From Megamerina dolium (lineage: Eukaryota > Arthropoda > Insecta > Diptera > Megamerinidae), in contig OY978528.1 in the NCBI GenBank assembly GCA_963854835.1, forward strand, positions 34,827,335 through 34,891,334: a stretch of DNA of 64,000 nt, in the 5' to 3' direction. The notes beneath the pieces were generated by a model. It searched no databases and was not told the DNA's origin. It worked only from the letters and a program-made list of their open reading frames with translations. This document shows, one piece after another, positions 39,871-52,937 of the stretch; the stretch's first letter is position 1, and each line of letters starts with the position of its first letter. A program made the position numbers and the translations under genes.

Positions 39871-41700
39871 GTTGTTGACGACGCCATGACTCTAAATGGT
39901 GTAGCTTTGACTTTTCACATGTCAATCGATTTGTAAGATCTACTTTTTTTCGACATTATTTTAATAAGTTTTTGCAGTATTATCGAAAAGGGGATCAAAT
40001 ATTTTCAACAATTGTGAACCATATTGTGGAAATAATATTACAATACGTCATTCGACCTTAATTCATAAATATTGCTATGTATTGCTTTATAAATAACTAA
40101 CGATATAACTCAATTAATTCTTGCAATATCCCTCTAACCACAATGAGCATGCATTCATATCTCTGAAATGTGTATAGCTCAGAAATATGTAGTATGTATT
40201 GTATGTAGCTACAATTTATGTATTTTATTTACCTATGTATGCAGCTTTTCATAAAATCATACTCATCATACAAAAATTTGCAATAAATTGTTCACCTATC
40301 AATTCGCCAAATTCGAAATTCGAATTAAGTCAACATTAAAATTTAAATCGAATATTATACAACACGATAATCATCGTTATCGTGGCATAGTTGCACTTTA
40401 CCCTTTACACTTACTATATACTACTAGCTTTTTGTTCACTCTTGAATTACTTGCACTAACTACATACATATATACATACATATGTATGCATGGATGCATG
40501 TCGACCCTATGCACCCAATATATATATAGATGTATATGTTTGTGTGCAACTTGCTCAAAAGTAATTTCAGCAACGAAATGTAATTAACAAAAAATAATAG
40601 AGAGTGGGAGAGAGAGAGAGAGATACTGTAGAAGGAAGGAGAAACATATTAAAACCAACAACAATAATAAAATAAGCACAACGACAACAATAATAAAAAT
40701 AACAGCGACAACAAAAACCACACCAACAACAACATCATCATCAACGCTCGTTGACATAATTTTGTTCTACAAAACGTATAAATATACACATAACCATCCA
40801 TACATACATATGTACTTATGTACACATTCAAATATACAGAAACACAAGCATAACCGTTCATATACACTTGCATATATATTTATTTACAAACATTTACAGA
40901 CATATACATATAACTACATACATATGTACATCGATATGTACAGCACACCCTGCCATAGAGCTCATCGCCTGACTGTTGTCATGTAATGTTAATGTCCCAC
41001 AATGTTGAAGAACCGGGTGTGTATGACGTCAACCTACAGCACATTGCTGTATTCCCAATTATTCTAATAAAACACGCGCTATATTTGATTTATACCACAC
41101 CAGAATGCATGTGAGGATAACAGAGAATTGCAAAGATAGAGAAGAACGAATATAAAGAGAAAAGAAAAAGCTTTGCCTTCTGCCAATACTAATACTACCA
41201 CCAACCATCCAACCACCCACATACATTATACTAGGTACGTAAGTTATAGACAGTATGATGATGTTTGAATTTGTGTTGGTGTTCGGGGGGTGAATTAAAC
41301 CATTTGTTGAACCTTTTTTTTTTCATTCGTTTGTTTATTATTGTGCTTTTCCACTAAAATCCACAGACATACACACGCATACAAACACATCTACCGATGC
41401 CTCATTTTCATTTGCACTGAAAGTGTGGCGAAAGAGCGTATTTGAAAGCAGCAGAGGGACCACTGACAGTGTTGCCATTTTTTGCTGACTTCTATGTTAT
41501 ATCTTCTTTTGGATTGTTTTGTTATGGCTTGATCTCTGTCAATATTTCAACGAACCATTAAAGGTACAGGCAAGCAATAGTATATATTTACAATGTATTG
41601 ATTCAAAGAGATGCAATTGTAAAACAATATTAGCGCAAATATTTGGAAAAATTAAGAAATATTTTTGGAAGTATAAAAATTCTGATTTTACACTCAGCAG
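39871..41700. other. Gene-free stretch
   Basis: No gene recognised. GA-rich tract at 40603-40622, CAA/AAT triplet DNA at 40650-40745, and ACATACATATGTA words. Confidence 0.55.
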
Positions 41701-41706
41701 TTGACG

Positions 41707-42200
41707 CTATAATATATACAATCTTAATACTTTTATTGCAGAAGTATATACAATATTTACAGATATGTTCGACGACGAGTGCATCAATTCGACGACGTCC
41801 TGCACTTCCCACATCTGTATAATATCCTCATTGCTCATGTGACCCCATAATTTATAGCCTACTATAGAGCGCAAAGTATGCATCTCAACTTTTGATGCAA
41901 TTCGCTCCGTGCTTTCGTGTAACCTCTTCTTTCTGTTACATATGTTTGGATGGGTCTTACACATGTTGTATAAATACGCACTTTTGATTTTATGCTCATA
42001 TGTTTATTTCTCCAGACGACATCTCTTAAACATCCAGATATGAGTGGTACTTTTATAATTTATTTTTCGGCTTTGGATCTGAGACATTTTGCCTGAGTTA
42101 ATTTTGTTCCGAGGTAGTTAAATTCCATAACTTGCTCAATACTTTCGCACTAAACAACCCGTTTGCATCGCATGGGATTGGTTATTGGTGCCGATATTTG
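41707..42200 (-). mobile_element. Non-LTR retrotransposon relic, RT thumb region
   Basis: On the minus strand, VMEFNYLGTKLTQ (about 42105-42135), then ISGCLRDVVWRNKHMS, then LRSIVGYKLWGHMSNEDI (41850-41905) and VQDVVELM. In flies this order (YLG..., then ISG(C)L...WRNK, then LR.I.GK.L.D..RNE.IR) marks the part of a LINE reverse transcriptase after the catalytic core, in an RTE-like or related clade. Frameshifts and stops break it and the catalytic core is absent, so it is a dead 5'-truncated fragment. Confidence 0.72.
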
Positions 42201-42282
42201 CATACTAAGATGTCAAAGATTTTAGAGGCAGAATTATATGACCTCATATAAAGTTATTGATAACTTACTTCATAATATGTGT

Positions 42283-42475
42283 GTGTCGTAGCGCGGTGGT
42301 TAGTACGTTAGCCTTTTGATCCATGGTTTGTGGGTTTAATTCAGACCTCATCCTATAATCCCACACACACACACACATCAGTACTGGAAGAGAAGCTTGG
42401 TGATATCACAATGGGCCTTTTTAGCTTTAGTGTGTACTCTCAGAGAGACGACAGTCACAATAACCTAACCGAACC
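42283..42475 (+). mobile_element. tRNA-derived SINE, subfamily B, body deleted
   Basis: The head shows A box TAGCGCGGTGG (42289-42299) and B box GGGTTTAATTC (42332-42342). It then jumps through a (CA)n run (42362-42376) straight to the 3' part CAGTACTGGAAGAGAAGCTT, GATATCACAATGGGCCTTT and a tail ending CAGTCACAATAACC. The tail matches the copy at 28003-28312, not the main family. The central body is missing, so the copy is about 190 bp instead of 370. Confidence 0.78.
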
Positions 42476-42710
42476 TATTTAACGACATATATAGATAGAT
42501 ATATCTAGGTATGTATATCTCATTAGTTAAATTGATAACGCTCGGCTGACCAAAATAAACCTATTGTTTTGGCAACCCTGGTTTTAATGTTCGTAAGAGA
42601 TATATATTATATACACATTCATAGAGAAATAGAAAACCAGAGAGAAATACAATTTGTAAGGGGTGATATTATTTTTTATTATGACTCTTTGATATTTCTG
42701 TTGTTGTTGT

Positions 42711-42741
<31 letters not shown>

Positions 42742-45700
42742 GTTATTATTCTCGTTTTGTTATAATACTCTTCGTTGTTGTCGTTAGATTCCCTCTGTCG
42801 TAATGATGTTGTTGCCGTTTTAGCATTGATCTCTCACACTGCAATATTTTATTCAGAAACACCATCAACACCACCACTTTCAGTGTTGTAACCTAAATCA
42901 CCACCAATATTACCGTTATATTCTACATTTACCACGCTGCTTTTTTTCTTTATTCAACTCATGATATACTCTCTTTGTTACCCTCTCTTGTTTTCTCCGC
43001 TGCTGCTGCTGCTGCGATATATATTTTTATTCCTGTTTGTTGCTGTTTCTACTGTGCGCCCAGGCAGCTCCCGCGATTTCACATGCCAAACAGTAGCTAA
43101 CTATAACAGCAACAGCAACAGTACCATCAATAATAATAACACCAGTAGCATAGCAGCTTTTACTACCATAAGGTTTATAATACTAAGTTGCCTATGTTCT
43201 ATGGAAATGTAGTACGAGTATTCAGGCCAGCATATGGATTTTTACTCGTATATACTCGTATGTATATATTGTGTATATTGTAAGCATACTTTATAAGGGG
43301 TTGTTTTTTTTTTCTTCCTTTCGTTTACATTTTCGTTTTAATATTATCACAAACGTATATGAATACATACATATATATTTAGACATGTTAAGTAGATTGA
43401 CTCAGACTTGTATGGAAAGAATTATAATTTTTCGGATTTTGGCGCTCAGGTTACCTACAATTTCGTCTTGATCTAATTAAGCACAATGTCAAATTGAGTC
43501 CAATTTTATGGGAGCTACCATTAAAAATGCTTCGAGTTAACATGGTTTTTATTTAGATGAATATAAGACATTTCGTAACCGAAATTTGTTAAGAACCTCT
43601 CGAATGTGGGTGTTCACATATAGCACACAATAAGTATAGAAACATATAAACGGCGTAAATCTGTTGAGGTAAAATCTCAGTACTGCGTTCTGCAAAGATA
43701 GATATTTAAATTATTAAAGATGGATATTTGACTAGTTAGTTGCATAATGCATATGTTATATGCATAAATGTATTCATGAGCTCCTACATCTACCTACACA
43801 TATGTCTTTACATACGAATATATGCAACATACATATAAGTACAGTGGTGGGCACATAATAGCTAGTAGCAATTGATTGTTATTAATTCACTTTAAATGCT
43901 TATAAATGTAAGACTAAATTGAATGGCATTAACATATTGAGAACCTAAAATATTATGAATTTAAGGACTATGACGATTAAATTCAACCATATGGTTTTTG
44001 TGTTTGATGATTAGGTATTGTTTCGTAATACAAAAGATACATTTTGAAAGAAACATAGTCGATTTTCAAATTTGTTGCCATAACTGTAACTAATCGTATG
44101 CAAAGTGTACGAAAATATGTATGTATATCATTTAATATTTGAAGCTTGAATATAGGTTTACAAATATGTATAAAAGTTCTTAAATGTATAAATGTTGAGT
44201 ACTACATATTTTTTGACATCACTAAGCACTACATAAACCGAAAATGTGTTGGAAATTCTCCAAATTTGCTTATTTGTTCTTTTTTAATTTTTGTTGTCTT
44301 TGTTATTTTTGTTTTAGGTTTTATACTTTTCTTACTTTTCGTTCGTTCGTACTTCGTTCTTACTGTTAACATATACCTATAAACATACGTATACGTACGT
44401 ATATTCATACATGTCCACATATATTTACACGGTTGCATTAAAACACTTTATGAGCAAGAAAAGTTATTCTGGTGGCATGTATGTATAATGAGTATTCAAT
44501 AACACTCTTCGACACTAGAAAAATAACAAGATTCTGGGAATGGATTCTGATAGAGAAGACTATAAAAGTATACCGGTATAGGCGTTTTGAAATTTAACCT
44601 TGTAATAATTATTAGGTGGGTCAAAGGTTTTTCCGCTTGCTCCATTCCCACAGCAAATCGGCAGCAAAGCGGTTCCATTCCCTTAGCAAATAAGTATTGC
44701 AAGCTCAGAGCTTTCTCTAGTGTTTACAATTTACATTTTTCCAGGAACTCTGTATAGGTACGATATTAACCCTTCCGAGCCAATAGCGGTTTTGACAAAT
44801 TTCTGTCACTTGCATTAAGTTTGAAGCTATGGTGTGTTGAGAGGCCTACAGTAAAATTTAATGAGCAATATTTTTTTGGTACATTTCTCACTATTATTCC
44901 CCTGTTTTATGTGTGTTTTTACGTCTTTCTTAAAAAGGGGTCAAAATGACCCATATATCGGGAGGTAGAGGAGGATAATATGTTCCACAAAAATCTTTCC
45001 CAAATTTCAAAGAAGAAGATTGGAGATTCGAAACTCGCGCTCGAATAATTTAATATAATTTTTCGAAAAGCACTTAACAGTAAGTCTTGACGCCTCTAAA
45101 GAAGAATTTCATTGTTGCGTTGGGTTTCTCTTGACACTTGCAGCTTTCAAGCAATAAGTAAGTTAAGTAATCGCAAATCATGATAAACAACATTAACAAC
45201 AACAACAACTTTCATCTATAAGTTAAAATAAATAAGAAAAAGAAGAAATCGTCAGAATTAAAAGATTGTCAAAAAATTTAACCAAAATTGTTATTATATT
45301 TAAAAATCAACAAGTTAAGTAAAGAGCTAAAACCGAAAACAAAATAATAATGTGTAATATCAACCCGCTAAATTGAACACCCGCCCTCAAACACGCGTCA
45401 TAGACGCTCTCTAAAAGTGAATGCAGAAATTACTTGAGCAAATTTGTTGTGATGGCTTAACTTTGAGTGGGTAGTGATATACGAGTAGTACGAGTGATTG
45501 AGCGCACAATGTTGCTTGAGGGTTGTTGACGAATAAATAAAAGCAAAAAATAATAAATGGTGAATTTACATAGCAAAAATCGTATGTCTACAATTGTTTG
45601 GTTGTTGCATTAAGTTGTTATGTACATTCAATATACATACATAAATAGCCAACTAAGCAACCAACCAACCGGACCAGTGTTGCCAGCAGTGAAAAAATTC

Positions 45701-48311
45701 CTCATTTTAGGGGGAAAATTGGTCAATTTAGGAAAAAAATCGTTATTTGCTTTTTGAATTAAATTTTTTATAAAATATTGAAGATGTCAAAATCAAAAAG
45801 CGTTTATATTTATTGTTGTTCGTTTTCCGAAGAATCTCTAATTTGTACTTTTGAGTATTATAGTACAATTGGTTAATGGATTAGTTGAATTCGAACAAAA
45901 AATAATTTGCAATAATCTCGAAAGACTGTTCGGCATAGCCTAGCAAAAAATCATTATTTTCCGGCAACCCTTCAATCGACCAACATCAATTTCCACCGTA
46001 GTCATCATTTTATGCGTTTTACTTATTTGTGTGTAGTCTATTCGAAATAAATGGTCCTTTGGTAAACTCGTCGCCAACAAATTTGCATTATTTGCATTTT
46101 CTACAATACTTATAAATGGGCTGCAGAGAAGGAGAATATGACAGAGAAAGAGAGAGAGCGAGTACGCATACAAAGTTGCAGACGATTGCTATAGTCGCAA
46201 TATGGAACTCTTTATTTTGACCCTTTTGTGGATGTTGCTGTGTTTATTTTGTTATTAACGTAATATTATTTATGTTTTCTTGTTGCAGTCTCTATAATTT
46301 TTTAGGGTTGTCAGTGTATCAGCGTATGGAAGCATTGCAAATTGTTGCAATTAGTGGTTGCAGTTGATTTTATATGTTCATACGTATGGCACACGCTACG
46401 GACTATAGGAGCTACGAATTTACAAAGCTACATACCAATCGATCATTCTAACGAAAATCTCCACCTACTCTCTCTCTCTCTCTCTCTCTCACTCTCTAAC
46501 CCTATTTCCGTTTTACTGTCACCATCACAACTTCTTTATGATGGCGTGGGAAGCATGTGCACATATTTTTCCATTTATTTTATACATGCACGTGCATTCT
46601 TTTTCAATAAAAAGGGCTCAAGAACACCAACAGAAAAAAAAGGTAAAATAGAAACAACAGCAACAACAAAAAAGGATTAAATATGATTATATTCCTGGTT
46701 TATTGTTATTTGGTGTAAGCACACTTGTATATGTGAGTACAACAAATTCATTGACTTAAATTAAGGGTTGTTAATATGATGCATACTCGAAATAGATTTC
46801 ACAAGGACGCTTATATATCCATTCATATTCAAATATAGAATTTGTTTATATAAATGCCAAAATAATAAAATACATAATACAGATTAAATATTAATAATCA
46901 TTTTTTGTTTGCTTTCTCTCTATAGAAAACCTATACGAACTCAATTAAAATTCAGAAACTAAAGGGTGATTAAAACATCGGTCAACTAGTTTTGAAGGCT
47001 TTGTTTTATGAAATATTCAATTCAATTTTCCAACGTTCATAACTTTTGGTGGCATTGCAATTGATCTTCGCTTAAGCCAACTGAACAGATTTTTTTTTTC
47101 TGAAAGCCAAATTTATTTTTTCAATCGATGCCCGCAATTGTAAATCCTTCCAACAGTAAAAATATATAATGAAAATGATTCTCAAATAGTGTTCATTAGT
47201 TAGTTAGTCTCGTTTCAAAAACGAAACGCAACTCTAAATCGATTATTGACACACAGATTGTTACTTAAAATTTTGCTATATCTCTGATGAATTTTCTATT
47301 AGTCTATTATGTATGGGTCGCTTTCCTAATGGCAGCTAGACTATAAACTCTGGAATGAAGTTTCTCGATACCAAGATATGGATGTACTGTAATCGATAAT
47401 CGAAATATGTAACTCAGATATATGCGCAAACAAGTTTGAGATTATAAATAAAAAAAAATTTTTAATTAAAAAAAAAACAACAAATTACAAATAATTCGAA
47501 TAAAAATATATGAAATTAGATTTCGGTATTTTTGATCAAACATTTTTGCGGCAATGTCTAAATGTAACTGTATAAATTGTAGTTTAAAAATTATTAAAAC
47601 ATGTAACAAAGAGCAAATTAGACAATAATATCGAATTTAACAAAAAATGTTGCTGTTTCGATATTTGAATTAATGTCAAAACTTAAATCTTCGAATTTAG
47701 ATTTTGAGAAGAATATCGAAAAAAAGTATTCCAAAAGAAAAATATTTTGTTCATATAAAAGCTTTTTTTTGCGCATATAGTACACCGTTCGTACTAACTG
47801 ATTCTATAGCATAATCATCACCGATTTCCACTGAATTTCATATTCACAATTACTCAGACATTTTTTTGTTTATTTCCACCCTCTCAATATAAGCATTCAT
47901 ACATATATGGTAGTATAATATAATATAAGTACGTATATGTGTAAGTGTTTCCTGAATTCATGCTGATCCCTGAGTACGTCATTTATATTTGGGTCACTTG
48001 CTTGCACTAATAAAAAATTTATATGCCCTGTACATACATATACATATATTTATACAATTCACAATATGAATTATATTATTGATTCATGTGCGTACAAACG
48101 TGAATATATGTACTTTATATGCATATCAATGTGCTTTCAATATATAAGTACATGTATATTTGTATAAATATGAATATACTGGTAAAAAGAAATATATTAG
48201 GATGGTTCAACAGGCAAATAATATAATATATTAACTAAAATAACAACATAAAGTGAACAACAAAAAGTCAAATAAAATGCATTGTATTCAACTATGTCGC
48301 GATTGACATTT
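42476..48311. other. Gene-free stretch
   Basis: No gene recognised over nearly 6 kb. It holds a (TTG)n(TTA)n tract at 42703-42740, a short CTG run near 43000-43013, and a (TC)n tract at 46471-46490. A TTAACCCTTCCGAGCC sequence at 44768 resembles a piggyBac-type end at a TTAA target (finding, weak). Confidence 0.5.
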
Positions 48312-48320
48312 TATTGCATA

Positions 48321-48676
48321 AAAAAAAATAAATATGTGACACTTAAAGCCCCGAAGTGCTCATTGGCCGAGCTTCTCTTCAATTACTGTTGTGCGTGTTA
48401 ACTTTTGGACAGTATTAGAAGGGACCTACTTATTTTAGCCGGTTCCGAACGGAAGAACCCTTGCGACATCACTTTTTCTGAGCTTTGTCACAGAGTTTTT
48501 TAGAAGCCTTTTCATGGCAAGTTGTTACTGTCAGAAGAATTGCCAATTGCTTGCCGACAGGTGGGTACCGTTCGAAAGAAAAATCTTTTCGATATTAAAT
48601 TTGTTATGCTTGAGCCGGGGATTAAACTACGACCTATAGATCAGAAGGCCAACACACTAACCACTGAGCCACGGCA
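48321..48676 (-). mobile_element. Full-length tRNA-derived SINE with target-site duplication
   Basis: Reverse-strand copy, about 356 bp, ordered tail-body-head on the plus strand. The A box on the minus strand reads TGGCTCAGTGG (48661-48671); the B box AGTTTAATCCCC is degenerate. Flanks carry TATTGCATA at 48312-48320 and 48677-48685, a 9-bp target-site duplication. The body contains the family's GCCGGTTCCGAACGG and GCCGACAGGTGGGTACCG words nearly unchanged. Confidence 0.9.
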
Positions 48677-48685
48677 TATTGCATA

Positions 48686-49372
48686 TTATTTTTTTTCTTC
48701 CCCACTAATTTGATCCACCCGAATAGTATATATGTAAAATATATGTGTAAATAGTTGATATTTCATATACTCGTGGCTTCACTTATTTAATCATTATTCG
48801 AAATCGTTATTTTAACCAGCGAGTACTTCTTCAACCACCATCATAGCCGCCAGTGTCAAAAGAATGACAAGCAAAAATATGAAAATAATATTATGTGCGT
48901 ATGTAGTACGAATGAATAATGCCAACAAAAAGAACAATAATAGCAGCAGCAACAACAACAATAACAATAATAAAAAAAAACACGAAAAAATATAAAATTG
49001 TAAAAATTTTATTTACAATTGTCAAGCGACCATTTTTATTTTTTCTCGTTATTAAACTTAAGCTATAAAAATATGTGCATAAACATCGTATATATATATA
49101 TACATATTTATATATAACGGAAGTAAAATTATGTATAAATCGATTTTGATCGATTTTCCTTTACAGTACATTCTACTCATATCTTCGGTTGCAAATACAA
49201 TAAGCATGTATTTAATGGAAGAAATGTATGAAGTTCGATACGATTGCACTGAAATTCTACATAATATACACTAACAGAAGTAATACGAATATAGCATAAG
49301 GAGCAATTTTGGATTTTCGTTATTTTTCTTTCTATATGAACATATATAACAATTGAACATAAAAACAAAATT
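48686..49372. other. Gene-free stretch
   Basis: AT-rich DNA with CAA/AAT triplet tracts near 48930-48980; no gene seen. Confidence 0.55.
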
Positions 49373-50760
49373 TCACCTCAATGTTATATAAATCAATAGT
49401 AAGAAATTATTTTCAGCTTCAAAAAGTGATAAAAAAATATAAGAAATTAGTAAATATAGGATTAGCATTAGGATGTAAGGATTGAGGATATTCCTCTCCT
49501 GTACCACGACCATTGAAATCGATTGTAAACTCTCAAATATTTTGAGTGTGTGGAAGTAACCTCCACTTTGTGAACTGCGTTTATAACCGAAGCTTCGTAA
49601 ACTTCTTCCTTCAACATGTGTTTGCCATATCTGATCTGACTTCTCTGAGAAAATCTGGATATTTGGAAGTATGTGCTCCATTGTTTCATATTCATCTAAG
49701 CAGGATATACATAGTGTCTCTTTGGGAATCCTCATCTTGTGTATGTTGTAGTTGCAGGTGTAGTGTCCTGTCAGTGCCCCATACAGCAGCCTAAAGTTTT
49801 GGAGGTTGATGATTAGGGCATCCCTGCTTCTTTTGACATAGTACGGAAAGCAATTTTATTTAAATTTTATGCTTTGGCATTTTACGGTAGAAACTTTTTT
49901 GTTTTATATTGAGCTGTTGATTTCATATTTCTTTTGATAAGTCCATCGTCTATTTTCCGATTTATCTGTTATATATGCTTTCATAAAGCCAAATTGCGGG
50001 CCAGGTCCGGAATTGGATTGTTCTGCCCCTGTTTTAGCCTGTTCATCTGCCCTGTTCATTGCCTTCGAATCTCCTATTCCCCAACACCCAGATATGTATT
50101 TCCTTATTCCTGTTGGTCAGCTGATTTAGGGAGATACGATATTGCGGGACTGATTGCTTTAATTACAGCCATTGTAGTAGGAGCCCTTTGTGATCGTTTT
50201 CCCTAAATTTGTAAAGTTTTTAGAGATTTAGATTCTCTTTCGTCGCTTCTCCTTGCCTTGCCCTGCCTCGTCATGGACTGGTTTCAGGTTCAGAAATGCT
50301 TCCATTCGTAATGTTGGTGTTGTTTTCATTGTTCCTATGCCAGCCAGCCAGAGTTTTGTTGGAATGTTTTGTGCAATTTTTTGTTCAATCTTCTCCCACC
50401 ATATATTTGATCCATGTAGAACGCTGAGTAAGATCATTTGTTTGTATATTTGTTTGTTGCCTTAATTATTACCGAGTTTAAGTGTAGTTCTCAGGTGGGT
50501 TTTTTTCCAAGATAATTCCTAGATATATGACATCATCCTTCGGTTGCATTTTCATTTCTTTTGTATGTAATGAGTTGATGTGTATAAAACGTTTCTTAGC
50601 AAAGATAATAATTGTGGTTTTGCTGGGATTTATTGATAATGCCTCCTTTTCACACCATTTCCATGCTAACTTTAGGGCGCACAAAGACCTATTTTATTTG
50701 CATCTATTGTTTATTCTATCCCTAATAGGACTTTATTAATTGATGTGATAGTTGGTTTGC
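49373..50760 (-). mobile_element. RNase H-bearing non-LTR retrotransposon relic
   Basis: Reading the minus strand from high to low coordinate: LKLAWKWCEKEALSINPSKT and VIYLGIILEK (50684-50490) form the post-catalytic part of a reverse transcriptase ('L..WCE..GL.INP.KT...YLG...D'). Then MKTTPTLRMEAFLNLKP (50360-50310). Then, near 50090-50040, KEIHIWVLGNRRFEGNEQ, the last RNase H region ('WVPGHRGIEGNEKAD'). Finally LCISCLDEYETMEHIL (49713-49665), a C-terminal C..C...H zinc motif whose last Cys is lost. Frameshifts occur between blocks and the FADD core is missing. Domain order fits LOA, R1 or I-group elements. Confidence 0.78.
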
Positions 50761-50914
50761 CTTATTGATAGGCGAATTATGTTTTGTACGGTGACATTTT
50801 TGCTAGAACCTCAGTGCGAATATAGCGATCTATCAGCTATTATATTTATATAATTTATATAAATATATAAGCTGAATCCATTTTCATTTATTATATAAGT
50901 AAATGTAACAATAA

Positions 50915-51240
50915 TTTGGGTGCCTTAGCTCAGTGATTTCGATCTGTAGAGCGTGGGTTCAATCCCTGGCTGAAGCGCAACAAATTTAATGTAATAATAT
51001 TAATAATCCTCTTTCGAACGGTATCCACTTGTCAGCAAGCAATTGGTAATTCTTCCGGCAGTAACGTTTTGCCATAGAAAAGCTTATAAAACAACTCTGT
51101 GGCAAAGCTCAGAAAAAGTGATATCGGCTAAAATAAGTAGGTCCCTTCTAAGACTGTTCGAAATTTAACACGCACAACAATAATGGAAGAGAAGCTCGGC
51201 CAAAGAGACCCTCGGGGTTTTTAAATGTCACATTTTTTTT
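50915..51240 (+). mobile_element. tRNA-derived SINE with target-site duplication, head with internal deletion
   Basis: Plus-strand copy. A box TAGCTCAGTGA (50926-50936), B box GGTTCAATCC (50956-50965). The two boxes are only about 19 bp apart against 32 in the reference copy, so part of the anticodon-arm region is deleted. Flanking TAACAATAA occurs at 50906-50914 and 51241-51249. The body is complete to the tail TTTAAATGTCACATTTTTTT. Confidence 0.9.
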
Positions 51241-51607
51241 TAACAATAACTTACAAAAAAGAAATATACAAAATTTTTACACATCATAACGAGATTATAA
51301 CTATTTAGAATTCGCAAAATTCCAATATGTTGCTACAAAGCGAAATAATCCCTAATATCGAATACTTGAAGTATCTTTAGATATTTGTTTGCATAATTTA
51401 AACGATATAATGCAAAGAGTTGCTAACTACAATAATAACTGCATACTATTACAAAGCTAAAACTTCTCATTAAGCTGATGTTAAAAATCATACTCGATTT
51501 GATAACAATTTGCAGACATATAGTAAATTTATCGTGTGCTATAAAGTCACTTCTCCTACTTATGTGTTCTTGTTTTTACACCATAATTTGAATTTAAAGT
51601 AACTAAT

Positions 51608-51790
51608 TTGTTACCCGCTGGAGGACGACACAGAAGAGGAAGACCGAACCTCCAGTGGAAAGACCAAGTACTGGAGAAGCTGACGGCGCTTGGAACAGAG
51701 ATTGCTGGCGAAGCATGTTATATTTGGCCTAAGTCGATATTCGGTTGTTATGGCCACATAAGAAGAAGAAGAATTCGTTTTATTTTTTCT
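51608..51790 (+). mobile_element. Retrotransposon C-terminal tail fragment
   Basis: Translation GGRHRRGRPNLQWKDQVLEKL, then LGTEIAGEA, resembles the terminal 'GRRRRGRP..RW.D.V..DL..LG...W...A' segment of fly RTE-like or R1-like LINE proteins. The rest is not recognisable. It could be the missing end of an element like that at 41707-42200, but the two are 9 kb apart and inverted relative to each other. Confidence 0.55.
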
Positions 51791-51946
51791 TTCTCAAACT
51801 GACTTCACCACTGATAAAATATGTATTTGTCGTGCGCATAACCCTAAAATCGTGCTAAGAGAAAACAATCGATCTTTGACAACAATTTTTAACTGAATTC
51901 ATACGACAAAACTATAGGTAATTGAAAATTTTAATTAAATTGCATA

Positions 51947-52935
51947 CAGGGCCCTGCACTCGAAGTGTAATCAATTAAAAAGGCCATAAATTCAGTTTGG
52001 AAAATTACTTTTGCTCAATTCAAAGTACAAAATGTGTAAAAATAATACAAAATTCAGAATCAATTCACTTTTGCTCGATATGACCACCTTTTGCCTTAAC
52101 TATGGCCTTGAGACGGTCAAAAAACGAATCGCAAGCTGCCCGAATGTGACTTGCAGGTATTTTGGCCCAGTCGCGGACAATCACAGCGCTTCGAGACTGC
52201 TGTAACTTTTAGTTCGTACCTTGCTCTCCAAAATGGTCCAAAGAGAATAATACATTTGTTTCGCGTCTGGTGGATTCAAGAGCCATTGTGTGGACGCTAT
52301 GAAGTTCGGAACGTTGTTCTTCAGCCATTCTTGGTTCACTCGAGCTTTGTGAGATGGTACCGAGTACTGTTGAAACGTCCATGGTCTACCACCGAAATGT
52401 TTGTCTGCCCACTGCTTCAAAGCAACCTCCAAAATACTTTCCCGATAATATATCGCATTTACCTTGACGCCAGGCTCGATGAAAACGATTGGAGATCTGC
52501 GGTTACTGTGGCCCACACCATTATCAGTGGCGGGTGCTGCCTCCTGGTGGCCAATCGATGACTCTAATTCTCGAATCGCTCAAGTCGCTTCTACACTTTT
52601 TGAACCATCTCACGTGACGTTGCAGTCTTTTGATGACCACCTCCATAATGTTTTTTGATGCTATCAGTATTATTGTAACGAGTTATGGTGCGACAAACAA
52701 AAACTTTACTCACTTTAAGGCGTTTGAACTCACAAACAATCGCTGGTTGTGATTTTCCAGCTAAATTAAAGCAATCACACTATTACGTATGAAATCCATT
52801 TCTCATTTTTTTTTTTCGCGTTCACTTTTAAACAATACTCCAAACTGTCATTTAGCAAATTTAGAGACAGCTGATGCCCGTGAGTCAGCTGCGCGTGCGG
52901 TCTGAAGTTGATTACACTTCGAGTGCCGGACCCTG
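51947..52935 (-). mobile_element. Deleted DD37D (maT-like) mariner-superfamily element
   Basis: Bounded by inverted repeats of about 30 bp: left CAGGGCCCTGCACTCGAAGT, right (reverse complement) CAGGGTCCGGCACTCGAAGT, with TA on each side (51945-51946 and 52936-52937). Inside, on the minus strand, is a decayed transposase gene. At 989 bp it is shorter than a complete element of this type because the region from the end of the DNA-binding domain to past the first catalytic Asp is missing. Confidence 0.9.
52065..52800 (-). pseudogene. Decayed DD37D transposase gene
   Basis: Minus strand. The N-terminal region (from about 52800) reads AGKSQPAIVCEFKRLKVSKV and YGGGHQKTATSREMVQKV, a helix-turn-helix start. 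After a deletion it resumes at MVWAT, then RSPIVFIEPGVKVNAIYYRE, ADKHFGGRPWTFQQYSVPSH, and LLNPPDAKQMYYSLWTILES, ending FFDRLKAIVKAKGGHIEQK and a stop at 52065-52067. The two family positions for catalytic Asp (QQD..PSH and MDYSLW) are both Tyr here, with 37 residues between them, which is the DD37D spacing. Several stops and a frameshift near 52180 confirm loss of function. Confidence 0.88.
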
Positions 52936-52937
52936 TA

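Noticed and set aside
43485..43540. Weak likeness to the 298-bp monomer (TTTTATGGGAGCTACCATTAAAA)
   Set aside because: Similarity limited to about 20 bp; could be chance.
46962..47130. AGGGTGATTAAAACA as an IS630-like terminus
   Set aside because: Only a short match to the termini at 59593/61157; no partner end and no transposase-like translation nearby.
52151..52561. 136-codon plus-strand frame
   Set aside because: Antisense shadow of the DD37D transposase on the minus strand.
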